This document shows, in pieces, positions 45,426-53,472 of a stretch of 64,000 nt of DNA. The position numbers and the translations under genes were made by a program. Under the pieces are notes generated by a model. It ran no database searches. It was given only the letters and a program-made list of their open reading frames with translations, and was not told where the DNA came from. Origin of the DNA: Flavobacterium chilense (lineage in GTDB: Bacteria; Bacteroidota; Bacteroidia; Flavobacteriales; Flavobacteriaceae); contig NZ_LSYT01000001.1 in the NCBI RefSeq assembly GCF_001602525.1, forward strand, positions 620,001 to 684,000. The letters run 5' to 3'. Position 1 is the stretch's first letter; each line of letters begins with the position of its first letter.

Positions 45426-45941
45426 TTATTGGGTTGTATTTACAACCTGAACTTTTGTGGGTACTTTTTCTATTGAGAGAAAAGAATTTAATAAAAGAAG
45501 AACTATAGCTACAAGAATGGCAAAAGTGGTCAACCCCACGCCTTGCATGTACCTTTTGCTTGCTTTTAATGTTGCTCTATTATTTTTATTGTAAGAAACC
45601 TTGTTTGCTTCGATTTCATAAAGCAATATATCTTCATATGATTTCTTTAGTAAGGCTTCATACTTTGTAACAGATAAAGCCTGATCTAATGGTTTACTTC
45701 TAAAAATACTAAGCATTAAAAGAATAGAACTGATAAAACATGCGATAGGTATGATCGTAATTAATTGGATACTTTGATTAGCCCCCTCTAAACTATTTAA
45801 GAAAAAAGGTATAAACAGTACAGTAAAACCAATAATGGTACCTGCATAAGAATGTTGCTGGCGATAGGAGTCTACTTGTTTTTCTATAACTTCTTTAGAA
45901 TTCAGGGCTAGAAATTCTAAATATTGAAGGTTTTTTTCCAT
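45426..45941 (-). CDS. Membrane protein of unknown function (171 aa)
   Basis: Three membrane helices (about 32-50, 60-80 and 135-155) with a charged linker rich in Lys and Glu between helices two and three, resembling small SLATT-like or DUF membrane proteins. No family is firmly recognised. It ends 100 bp before operator J. Confidence 0.6.
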   Translation of the reverse strand: MEKNLQYLEFLALNSKEVIEKQVDSYRQQHSYAGTIIGFTVLFIPFFLNSLEGANQSIQLITIIPIACFISSILLMLSIFRSKPLDQALSVTKYEALLKKSYEDILLYEIEANKVSYNKNNRATLKASKRYMQGVGLTTFAILVAIVLLLLNSFLSIEKVPTKVQVVNTTQ

Positions 45942-45971
45942 GTAAAATAATCTTAAGGTATTAAAGGCTGT

Positions 45972-46008
45972 AAAAAATCCTGTTGAAAATAACTTTCCAA
46001 CAGGATTT
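45972..46008 (-). terminator. Intrinsic terminator of the SHOCT gene
   Basis: AAATCCTGTTG and CAACAGGATTT form an 11-bp stem; on the minus strand it is followed by a T-run. It ends leftward transcripts from 46020-46235. Confidence 0.8.
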
Positions 46009-46019
46009 AATGTATTGCT

Positions 46020-46235
46020 TTAAGATTGATCCAGTATCTGTTTCTTTTCGTTAAATTCTTTTATATCGATCTTTCCGCTGGCATAACGTTTTTTCAAAAT
46101 ATCAAGTGGCGTCTCTTTTAAGTTTCTTTGTCCCGGTATGTTATAAGGAACAGCAAATATCCAAAACAGAAGCAGTAGCCAGATAATCCACCATATAAAA
46201 TTCATTCCCCAATAATAGTTTTCGTAGTGTATCAT
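46020..46235 (-). CDS. SHOCT-domain membrane protein
   Basis: 71 residues: one Trp-rich membrane helix (about 10-30, MNFIWWIIWLLLLFWIF) and a C-terminal SHOCT motif (LDILKKRYASGKIDIKEFNEKKQIL), a short helix pair seen at the ends of membrane or oligomerising proteins. Function unknown. Confidence 0.85.
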   Translation of the reverse strand: MIHYENYYWGMNFIWWIIWLLLLFWIFAVPYNIPGQRNLKETPLDILKKRYASGKIDIKEFNEKKQILDQS

Positions 46236-46315
46236 AGTGTTTATTTTACAAATAATAGATTAGATACAAAAGCCTCCGTATAGAAATCTCTTTTGTCAGG
46301 ACAACTCAAACTGTT

Positions 46316-46741
46316 CTATTTTTTAATTTTATATCCCCAAATTTCAACATGGGCTTTGTCATCCTGGCGATTAGGCAGCGTTTTATAAACAAAAATAATT
46401 TTTTGAAGTTTGCGTTCACCTCCTGTTAAAGAGATCTTGTGGCTTTCACCATTGGCTTTAATTGGGCTGTTCACATTTACAGTTTGGTCATTTCCCTCAC
46501 TAAAATGTAGTTTCAGGCTTATGATATCAATAGGCGTTTCCTTTACCACGAATTTAAGTTCTGTAAATTTGTTCTCCCCTATTACTAAAATTTCATCAGT
46601 GTCCTTTTTGAAATTAACTGTAGTCTCCCCAATCTTGTGCCAGCCTTCTTTAGTACTTGTCATCACTTCAACTTTTTGTGCCTGCAGCGTGTTGCTTGCC
46701 ACTGTAATTATCAGTAACATGGCCATAGCTATCTTTTTCAT
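46316..46741 (-). CDS. Periplasmic protein of unknown function (DUF2541-like)
   Basis: 141 residues from the ATG at 46741, which starts a clear signal peptide (MKKIAMAMLLIITVASNTLQAQ). The longer frame from 46789 would begin ahead of the predicted -7 element and is rejected. The mature part is a beta domain with GWHKIGETTVNF, ILVIGENKFTELKF and VEIWGYKIKK, like DUF2541 proteins. Under operator K. Confidence 0.75.
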   Translation of the reverse strand: MKKIAMAMLLIITVASNTLQAQKVEVMTSTKEGWHKIGETTVNFKKDTDEILVIGENKFTELKFVVKETPIDIISLKLHFSEGNDQTVNVNSPIKANGESHKISLTGGERKLQKIIFVYKTLPNRQDDKAHVEIWGYKIKK

Positions 46742-46765
46742 ATGTAATTGTTTTAAATTATCATA

Positions 46766-46831
46766 CAAATCTCGGGGATAAATATTCATTTAGAAATGAC
46801 TGCTGTCACTGCTTAAAATGATCCTTATCAC
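46766..46831 (-). promoter_or_regulatory. Tandem CRP/FNR-like operator and promoter K
   Basis: On the minus strand: GTGATAAGGATCAT (46831-46818) and GTGACAGCAGTCAT (46809-46796), then GAGATTTG (46773-46766) starting 22 bp later. Upstream of the DUF2541-like gene, whose start it helps to fix at 46741. Confidence 0.8.
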
Positions 46832-46970
46832 TATCCATCCATGTGATTTAGGAGAATGCAAAATATTATCCTTTAAAGTTGTGGCTTTTATTATTAAATA
46901 AATACAGCATATTGTAACAGTAATCATCAACTGTTGCTTGTAACTTCATTACATGATTATTTATATATTA

Positions 46971-47408
46971 TCAGAAATCTTTTAATGCATCTTCTAACTT
47001 ATTTTTCTCCTGAAGATAGTCTTCTTTTAATGAGTCAATTGTATGCTGTAGAGCTGGATCATATTTTTCAATATGAATTGCAAACCCTCTAATATATTTT
47101 ACTTTTTTTTTCAATTGATCAAGATGCTGTTGAGCTTCCCCAATACATGAATTAATGTACTCGCGCTCATCTGGCGGATGAGATTCCACTTCCTTTCGCT
47201 GCTGCTCTATAGTGAGCTTTGCCGAAGCCATTATACTATCTGATTCCCTATTCAATAAGAACCACTTTCTAACCATCCTATTACTGATTTCTGAAGTTTC
47301 AGATACACCACTCTCATTAGAACCTGTCCAATCCTTTTGTTGGCAGCAATATAACAGTGTGAGCATGACAATCAGCAAACTTAACTTTGTTTTCATCTGT
47401 TTATTCAT
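46971..47408 (-). CDS. Lipoprotein of unknown function
   Basis: 145 residues; the start may be Met1 or Met5 (MKTKLSLLIVM). Lipobox with Cys21 or 22 (LLYCCQ), then a mostly helical, charged domain (SDSIMASAKLTIEQQRKEVESH, LQHTIDSLKEDYLQEKNKLEDALKDF). Probably membrane-anchored and periplasmic. No family recognised and no operator of the A-K type upstream. Confidence 0.7.
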   Translation of the reverse strand: MNKQMKTKLSLLIVMLTLLYCCQQKDWTGSNESGVSETSEISNRMVRKWFLLNRESDSIMASAKLTIEQQRKEVESHPPDEREYINSCIGEAQQHLDQLKKKVKYIRGFAIHIEKYDPALQHTIDSLKEDYLQEKNKLEDALKDF

Positions 47409-47883
47409 TAAATTTTTCCTTTTATTAAATATTTAGAAGTGCTCTCTCTGAAGAATTTCAGTTCCCTCCAAAAATTAACTAGAACGCTGGAATTATAAAT
47501 CGCAAAAAAGGCATTTGCAATTGATGTACAAGAAATTACTACAGGAATAAAAGTAGAATAAAAGGAAGTTCAGGAAAATGATATTTATCCATTTAATATG
47601 TGATACATAACATATAATTTATCTAGCTCTGACGTGTCGAATAATACATACAGATCGTCTGCATTAAAATATTCTGACCACCTAAATTGATTTAAAATGA
47701 AAAGTAAATTTTTAAATATTGTATTTCATTAATTCAATTATACAAGTAAAATAAAACCTGCAGTTGATACTATTTTTGGCACAAAAGTTAAGGCTGTATC
47801 TTTTTACTTTAAGTAAATAAAGTAAAACTATAAGATTACATTTTATGACAAAATCATATATAAAACTAAATACATTTTTGCTT

Positions 47884-48055
47884 CAATCCCCAACAGGACA
47901 TCCAAACCAAATTCATAAAGCCAATAAAAGACAGCACCTACTTGTAGTAGTAATACAATCTCTTCAAATCTTCCATAAATTTTATAGAAATTTGTCCTGT
48001 TCCTGCCACAAACAAGCCAAAAGGCGCCAATTGAAGACAATTGGTGCCTTTTTTA
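47884..48055 (+). ncRNA. Repeat/sRNA candidate, copy 2
   Basis: Starts CAATCCCCAACAGGACATCC and ends in a strong terminator, AAGGCGCCAATT/AATTGGTGCCTT plus T-run. TACATTTT (47871-47878) lies 5 nt upstream. The 5' segment AACAGGACA (47892-47900) is the exact reverse complement of TGTCCTGTT (47993-48001), so the core can close as a long-range 9-bp stem. Confidence 0.65.
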
Positions 48056-48229
48056 TACAACCTTTCTAATTTTTATTAGTTTAAAGAGCTGAAATATACT
48101 TTGTTTTATTATATCAGTATAAAAGCTCAGTGTACAGCAAAGCTGAAAGACAAGTCCCTGTGTTGAATAGAAAGACATCAATTGGGTTTGAACGTACATC
48201 TCTCCAACACAAAAAACAGGGCTCTTTGG

Positions 48230-48313
48230 CAGCCCTTAGCCCCGATAGCAGTGAAATCCTTTTATGCCGGGGTTCGGCATAAAAGATTCGAACGGATAGC
48301 GGGAAAAAGCTCC
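48230..48313 (+). repeat. REP-like repeat, unit 5
   Basis: Same family; hairpin stem TTTTATGCCG/CGGCATAAAA, where a G-C pair of units 1 and 2 is replaced by A-T on both sides. Confidence 0.75.
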
Positions 48314-48349
48314 TAAAAAATAATACTATATACAATTGACCCGAGGCTG

Positions 48350-48453
48350 GGCACAAAAGATTGCTTCGCCAGTTCGCTTCGCTCGGGTGAAGCGGAAATC
48401 CTTTGTGGCGGGGTTCGCCGCAAAGATTCAAGCGTATAGCGGGAAAAGCTCCT
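48350..48453 (+). repeat. REP-like repeat, unit 6 (long form)
   Basis: Contains the TTCGCCAGTTCGCTTCGCTC insert seen in unit 4 and hairpin CTTTGTGGCG/CGCCGCAAAG. It follows unit 5 in direct orientation, joined by ATACAATTGACCC as between units 2 and 3. Confidence 0.75.
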
Positions 48454-48623
48454 AAAAAAAACAATTAATATAATATTGTCTATTTACAAAATTATCGATT
48501 CGTTCTGATTTCCATCTTTTTAATCCCTGTAGGATCTTATGTGCTCTAAGTAAGCTGATGCTTTAAAAAATATTCTATAATTTAAACCGTAAATTGTTTT
48601 TTTTTTTTGATTTAATATATTTT

Positions 48624-49055
48624 CTATTCTTTCACCTGTTTATAAACTTCAATTTTTCCTATTACGTCAAAATCCAAAGTATAATTAATAGGGAATTCAT
48701 AATTTTCATCAATCAAGATTATCATTTCAGCCTGATAAATCGAATTACCCAAATTCAACTTTGGATTTTTGGATAAAATAAGATAATAGGGCAATGCACT
48801 TTGAGATAATTCATTATTGATCAGCATAGCAAAACCTTCTTTTGTGGTTTGCTCAACAAAATAAGAACCAGGAAAGTTAGGTTGATTCTTAGCTATAAAA
48901 CGCTTAAAAAGTTCAAGGTCTGATTTGTTAAAAGAAAGCGCTTGTAAATTTAAATTGCTAAACTTATCAAGTTTAAACCATTTAATATTTACAATTAGCT
49001 TTTTAGAATCTAAGTTGTATTTAAAATAGGCCAGCTGCGTATTTATAGTATACAT
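48624..49055 (-). CDS. Hypothetical protein (143 aa)
   Basis: 143 residues, soluble, mixed charge, with regular beta/alpha periodicity (KKLIVNIKWFKLDKF, LELFKRFIAKNQPNFPGSYF, EMIILIDENYEF). No signal peptide and no family recognised. Monocistronic in an AT-rich neighbourhood. Confidence 0.6.
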   Translation of the reverse strand: MYTINTQLAYFKYNLDSKKLIVNIKWFKLDKFSNLNLQALSFNKSDLELFKRFIAKNQPNFPGSYFVEQTTKEGFAMLINNELSQSALPYYLILSKNPKLNLGNSIYQAEMIILIDENYEFPINYTLDFDVIGKIEVYKQVKE

Positions 49056-49404
49056 GGATAATATTTCTAATTAAATTACTACAGGATAAGTTTATTGGTA
49101 ATGCTATACAATTGGACATGTAGTCCTATTAACAGCTGATAAATAAAAAATAAGGCGTTTTTTTAACAGTTGTTTTTATGCAATGGCTAATTTAGTGTGA
49201 ATTGAAGTAAAAAAACAATCAAATTTAACATTTAGAACCATTCTAGTGAGTAGCAATAAACTTCCAGTAATAGCTTCATCGCTCTTTGTTTTTAAACAGC
49301 CTTTTATCTTTGTGCAGGTAAAACTTAAAAGTATTTTGGCAAGACTTAACTATTTACAACATTTCTAAACAACTAGTTACCTCAAATATTACAAGATTAT
49401 TAGC
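49056..49404. other. Intergenic region, nothing seen
   Basis: About 350 bp of AT-rich DNA between divergent genes, without a repeat, hairpin or operator that I can support. Confidence 0.4.
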
Positions 49405-49412
49405 TATATTTG
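49405..49412 (+). promoter_or_regulatory. -7 element TATATTTG, possible leaderless start
   Basis: A perfect TAnnTTTG match ends 4 bp before the GTG start at 49417, so the mRNA may start at or next to the initiation codon. No good -33 element is visible. Confidence 0.45.
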
Positions 49413-49416
49413 AATT

Positions 49417-49797
49417 GTGAAAAAATACCTTTCCATATTATTTTTATCGGTCTACCTGCTTTCTATAACGCAGTTGGTAGAACTTATAAAGCTGCCTGTA
49501 ATGGTAGAACATTATGTGGAACATAAAGAACAAAATCCTGCCTTAACAATTCTTGAGTTTTTATGCATTCATTATCAGGGACCAGATGTATTTGATGCCG
49601 ATTATGCTAAGGATATGAAACTGCCTTTTAAATCGCACACCAATATCAGTGCTGTTGTATTTTATCCGTTGATACAAGAATACAAAACAATACAAAAAGT
49701 GAATTTTACGTATAAAAAACAAAATTTATATACGTATTCTTTTGCCTATTCATCTATTTCCCTTTCCTCTATCTGGCAGCCACCCAGAGACTGTTAA
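49417..49797 (+). CDS. Hypothetical protein of heavy-metal efflux loci
   Basis: 126 residues, GTG start, signal-like N-terminus (YLSILFLSVYLLSITQLVELIKLP), then LPVMVEHYVEHKEQNPALTILEFLCIHYQG and DADYAKDMKLPFKSH. I recall this family directly upstream of CzcA/CusA genes in Bacteroidetes, where its His and Asp residues may bind metal. Here the CzcA gene that should follow is reduced to a remnant. Confidence 0.7.
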   Translation: MKKYLSILFLSVYLLSITQLVELIKLPVMVEHYVEHKEQNPALTILEFLCIHYQGPDVFDADYAKDMKLPFKSHTNISAVVFYPLIQEYKTIQKVNFTYKKQNLYTYSFAYSSISLSSIWQPPRDC

Positions 49798-49889
49798 TCG
49801 TTTTTTATCGGCTTAAAACTTTCACGTCGAATGGGGCGTGTTTTTGCTATTCCTTATTTTTTTATAACGACGATTAACAAAACAAACTT

Positions 49890-50009
49890 ATGCTTACTAA
49901 AATAATTGAGTTTTGTCTAAGCAATAAACTCATCGCAGGGCTTTTTATAATTGCCCCCGATTGGTCTATGAACAGCAATGCCAACAGGAACAAAATCGGG
50001 CTTAGCTAA
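49890..50009 (+). pseudogene. Remnant of a CzcA/CusA-type RND efflux pump gene
   Basis: A 39-codon frame whose first 22 codons read MLTKIIEFCLSNKLIAGLFI, matching the strongly conserved N-terminus of CzcA-type pumps (usually over 1000 residues). After IIA the sequence (PDWSMNSNANRN) is unrelated and soon stops. A large internal deletion fits, because the upstream and downstream genes of such loci are both present. The junction is at about 49956. Confidence 0.65.
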
Positions 50010-50021
50010 TGCGTTTTCTTG

Positions 50022-50513
50022 ATGAAAATGGAGAACAAAGAAGAATCGAAAATTAATACTTTAAAACAAAAAATTATGAACGGAGCACATTATCATTTAG
50101 TATTAAACCACTTGCCTATTATTATACCCATTGTAGGTTTATTGGTACTCATAGGCGGATTTATAGTGAAATCTGAAATTGTAAAAAGAACAGCTTACTG
50201 TATTTTTATACTGGGAGCAATTACGGCATTTGCAGCAATAGCAACAGGCGAAGGCGCCGAACATGTGGTAAAACAAATTGAGGGAACCTCTAAAAGTTTA
50301 ATCCATGAACATGAAGAAAAAGCAGAGGTGTTTGCTTTATTATCCTATGCATTGGGCATAGGTTCTATAGCCGCTTTATGGAGCAATTGGAAAAAGAAAT
50401 TGTATGCTAATTATATTGCATTGGCTATACTGGTGTACTGCCTGACAGTTTTATACTTTGGTCAGCAAACGGGCACTACAGGCGGGGAAATCAGACATTC
50501 TGAAATTAGATAA
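50022..50513 (+). CDS. Membrane protein linked to metal-efflux loci
   Basis: 163 residues from ATG 50022; ATG 50076 (MNGAHYHLVLNHLPIIIP) matches what I remember of homologues better, and the first 18 residues may be deletion debris. Four membrane helices; His residues in HYHLVLNHLP and HEHEEKAE. Homologues lie downstream of RND efflux genes. Possibly expressed without its pump. Confidence 0.7.
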   Translation: MKMENKEESKINTLKQKIMNGAHYHLVLNHLPIIIPIVGLLVLIGGFIVKSEIVKRTAYCIFILGAITAFAAIATGEGAEHVVKQIEGTSKSLIHEHEEKAEVFALLSYALGIGSIAALWSNWKKKLYANYIALAILVYCLTVLYFGQQTGTTGGEIRHSEIR

Positions 50514-50651
50514 TTTCTAACTGATTATTTCATAAAATATTTACGAATCTAAAATAGTATTATAAAATTCCGAATCACTCTACGGGTTTTAACCCATTGT
50601 TTTACAGTAAGGTTGATTTGATTTTATAATAAAAAAACAAATATTTTTAAT

Positions 50652-51050
50652 ATGGGTGTAATTCTCAATGAGGCAAAACTTCATACTATACTGGAAGAAA
50701 TAGATTTAGGTATTAACAAACTTAACGACCAAAAAATAATAGCCTTTTTCAATTTTTTAGGATTAAAAGACCGTGAGGATATCCCTAAGAATTTTCTTGA
50801 TTGGCAAACAATACTTGTTGTATTGCCTGATCGTAATACTTTACAGGAAATCAGAGCCTATAAAACTTTAATATCCAGAATAACATTCCTTACAAATACC
50901 AATGCAGAACAAATTCATATTTATGATATCAATGAGTGGAAAAGCGCTACACAAAACAAAACAGCATTACAAATAAGACAGTTTCTAAAAACTAATTTTG
51001 GAGGTGCTGAAAAAATCTCTAAAAGTCCGGACTGGGTTAAACTAAAATAA
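50652..51050 (+). CDS. Hypothetical protein (132 aa)
   Basis: 132 residues, soluble, no signal. Helix-rich start (LHTILEEIDLGINKLND) and an alpha/beta middle (WQTILVVLPDRNTLQEIRAYKTLISRITFL). Family not recognised. 9 bp before the VIT gene, so co-transcribed. Confidence 0.6.
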   Translation: MGVILNEAKLHTILEEIDLGINKLNDQKIIAFFNFLGLKDREDIPKNFLDWQTILVVLPDRNTLQEIRAYKTLISRITFLTNTNAEQIHIYDINEWKSATQNKTALQIRQFLKTNFGGAEKISKSPDWVKLK

Positions 51051-51059
51051 ATTAGAATT

Positions 51060-51749
51060 ATGGAGACTGAAGTTCATTATATTAACAGAAGCGGATGGCT
51101 CAGGGCAGCTGTCCTGGGTGCAAACGACGGAATTTTATCGACCACCAGTTTAGCGATTGGTGTTGCGGCGGCGAGTGTAACCAGAGAACCTATTTTGCTT
51201 GCGGCAGTAGCCGGTTTAGTGGCCGGTGCTCTTTCCATGGCGGCAGGCGAATATGTATCGGTAAGTTCTCAATCTGACATAGAAACAGCTGATTTAAAAA
51301 GAGAAAAAAATGCACTCGATACCTTGCCCGAAGAAGAACTGGAAGAACTCACCGATATTTACATTCAAAGAGGTTTAAATAAAGAACTGGCCAGGCAGGT
51401 TGCTGTCGAATTAACGGCTCATGATGCCCTTGAAGCCCATGCGCGGGATGAACTCGGAATTAATGAAATCACACAGGCCAATCCTTTAACTGCAGCTTTT
51501 GCATCGGCCATATCCTTTATCATTGGAGGTTTATTGCCGCTTTTGGTGGCTATTTTTGCTCCTATCAAAGAAATGGTTTTTTATCAATATGGCTTCTCCA
51601 TACTCTTTTTGGCATTATCGGGAATACTTGCCGCTAAAGCAGGAGGTTCACATACTTTTAAAGCAGTATTGCGTATCTGTATCTGGGGCACGTTTGCCAT
51701 GGCAGCCTCGGCATTGGTGGGCTATATTTTTGGTGTCCAGACTGCTTAG
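51060..51749 (+). CDS. VIT family Fe/Mn transporter
   Basis: 229 residues with five membrane helices and the CCC1/VIT signature (GWLRAAVLGANDGILSTTSL, GLVAGALSMAAGEYVSVSSQ). A cytoplasmic acidic loop (DTLPEEELEEL, AHDALEAHARDELG) supplies metal-binding carboxylates. Exports Fe2+ or Mn2+ from the cytoplasm. Confidence 0.93.
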   Translation: METEVHYINRSGWLRAAVLGANDGILSTTSLAIGVAAASVTREPILLAAVAGLVAGALSMAAGEYVSVSSQSDIETADLKREKNALDTLPEEELEELTDIYIQRGLNKELARQVAVELTAHDALEAHARDELGINEITQANPLTAAFASAISFIIGGLLPLLVAIFAPIKEMVFYQYGFSILFLALSGILAAKAGGSHTFKAVLRICIWGTFAMAASALVGYIFGVQTA

Positions 51750-51855
51750 AAAATAGTTTTTTTGATTTAAAATTTAATCGAATCTTAAGCAAGCAAAAAA
51801 AATAAGATACCCAACAATTCGTTATTTCGTATATACCTAAAAACAAATCCGTAAA

Positions 51856-52290
51856 ATGAAACTAATTACATTATTCCTTTTAATGACAGTGCTTCCCATC
51901 AACTGGGAACCTGACTTTACTAATGCCAAAAAAGTGGCAAAGGAAAAGCACGAATTAATTCTACTCAACTTCTCCGGTTCAGACTGGTGCGGGCCTTGTA
52001 TCGTGACGCGCAGAGACTATCTGGAAAATCAGGCTTTCACAGATATGGCAAATGCAAATCTGGTACTCGTTAATGCTGATTTTCCACGAAAGAAGAAAAA
52101 CATTGGAACTCCCCAGCAAGTAAAGCGAAACGAGGATTTAGCCGAAATTTACAATAAAGAAGGAAGTTTCCCCCTAACCCTGCTTCTTGATGCTGATGGT
52201 AAAGTACTTAAAGCCTGGCACGGAAAACCAGAAACTACTCCTGAGCAGTGGACTGCCGAAATAAAAGCAATCTGTGATAGCAAAAAGTAA
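51856..52290 (+). CDS. Thioredoxin-family protein
   Basis: 144 residues; short signal-like start (MKLITLFLLMTVLP), thioredoxin fold with SDWCGPC (Cys45 and Cys48) and cis-Pro in GSFPLTLLL. Probably periplasmic, reducing a partner of the same operon. Overlaps the ApbE gene by 17 bp. Confidence 0.9.
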   Translation: MKLITLFLLMTVLPINWEPDFTNAKKVAKEKHELILLNFSGSDWCGPCIVTRRDYLENQAFTDMANANLVLVNADFPRKKKNIGTPQQVKRNEDLAEIYNKEGSFPLTLLLDADGKVLKAWHGKPETTPEQWTAEIKAICDSKK

Positions 52291-53224
52291 CATACTGAAA
52301 AAACAGAAGTATTCCGAGTCCCTAAAACTCATGGGAAACAACTTTACTATAACTGTTGTGGCCGAAAATGAGAAAACAGGAAAGGAGAATATTAATCTTG
52401 CTATTGAAGAAATCAGACGCATCGAAAGACTTTTGACTACGTATAAAGACGACAGTCAAACCAATCTGATTAATGAAAATGCAGGAATTAAACCTGTAAA
52501 AGTAGATCTGGAAGTTTTTAATCTTATCGAAAGATGTATCGGGATTTCAAGAATTACACAAGGGGCTTTTGATATTTCTTATGGAAGTATCGACAAAAGT
52601 CTATGGAATTTTGATAAGGCAATGACCCAATTACCAGATGCTGAAACGGCGCTCAAAATGGTACATCTTATTGATTACAGAAATATCATTTTAGACCCGG
52701 AACATACAACCGTATTTTTAAAAGAAAAAGGAATGAGGATTGGTTTTGGCGGCATTGGAAAAGGATATGCCGCTGAAATGGCAAAACAAATACTTTTAAA
52801 TCATAATGTGCAGAGCGGCATTATTAATGCAAGCGGCGATCTTTCGGCCTGGGGATTACAGCCAGACGGTAGAAAATGGACAATTGGCGTAGCCGATCCT
52901 AATTCGCCAAATGCAGCATTCTCTTATATGGAAATTTCCAATAAAGCAGTGGCAACATCTGGAAATTATGAAAAGTTCGTAACTATTAACGGCAAAAAAT
53001 ATTCGCATACCATTGACCCAAAAACAGGACTTCCGATAACCGGAATTAAAAGTGTCACCATTATCGCTTCAAACGCAGAATTTGCAGATGCAATGGCAAC
53101 ACCAATAGCGGTTATGGGTATTAAAGCAGGCTTGTTTTTAATAGATCAGATAGCAGATCTATATTGTATTATCATCGACGACAGCAATAAAATTTACACT
53201 TCTAAAAACATTAACCTGAAATGA
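52274..53224 (+). CDS. apbE: FAD:protein FMN transferase (ApbE)
   Basis: 316 residues with ApbE motifs: MGNNFTITV near 20, the GGIGKGYAAEMA segment (about 160-170), INASGDLSAWG, and SHTIDPKTGLPITG (about 255-268) followed by ATP(I)-type ADAMATPIAV. It transfers FMN from FAD to Ser or Thr of target proteins. No signal peptide is obvious. Linked by overlaps to thioredoxin and DUF4266 genes. Confidence 0.93.
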   Translation: MIAKSNILKKQKYSESLKLMGNNFTITVVAENEKTGKENINLAIEEIRRIERLLTTYKDDSQTNLINENAGIKPVKVDLEVFNLIERCIGISRITQGAFDISYGSIDKSLWNFDKAMTQLPDAETALKMVHLIDYRNIILDPEHTTVFLKEKGMRIGFGGIGKGYAAEMAKQILLNHNVQSGIINASGDLSAWGLQPDGRKWTIGVADPNSPNAAFSYMEISNKAVATSGNYEKFVTINGKKYSHTIDPKTGLPITGIKSVTIIASNAEFADAMATPIAVMGIKAGLFLIDQIADLYCIIIDDSNKIYTSKNINLK

Positions 53225-53454
53225 AAAAGCCAAAACAAAAAGCGCTCGTACTGTTATGCAGCATTGCTTTTACGGGCATTCTACTCACCTCCTGCACATC
53301 GGTAAAAGAATACCAGAAAGGAAAAATCAACGATTCTGAAATGGTACTTTCTAATAGGAAAATAGAAAAAACAGAACTTAGTTTTCAATCCTACCGTGAA
53401 GGAGCTTCCGGAGCAAATTCAGGAAAAAGCGGCGGCGGCTGTGGTTGTAACTAA
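53221..53454 (+). CDS. DUF4266 lipoprotein
   Basis: 77 residues: signal and lipobox (LLTSCTSV, Cys25), VKEYQKGKINDSEM, then YREGASGANSGKSGGGCGCN. Small membrane-anchored protein typical of ApbE/DUF3570 operons. The C-terminal Gly/Cys tail may bind metal or flavin. Overlaps ApbE by 4 bp. Confidence 0.9.
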   Translation: MKKPKQKALVLLCSIAFTGILLTSCTSVKEYQKGKINDSEMVLSNRKIEKTELSFQSYREGASGANSGKSGGGCGCN

Positions 53455-53472
53455 TTTTCATACCATTAAAAA

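Noticed and set aside
47845..48069. A 74-codon frame with a partner at 56759-56944 sharing QSPTGHPNQ
   Set aside because: The shared peptide comes from the sRNA-like repeat. The four copies have differing frames and no common start, while RNA pairing and terminators are kept.
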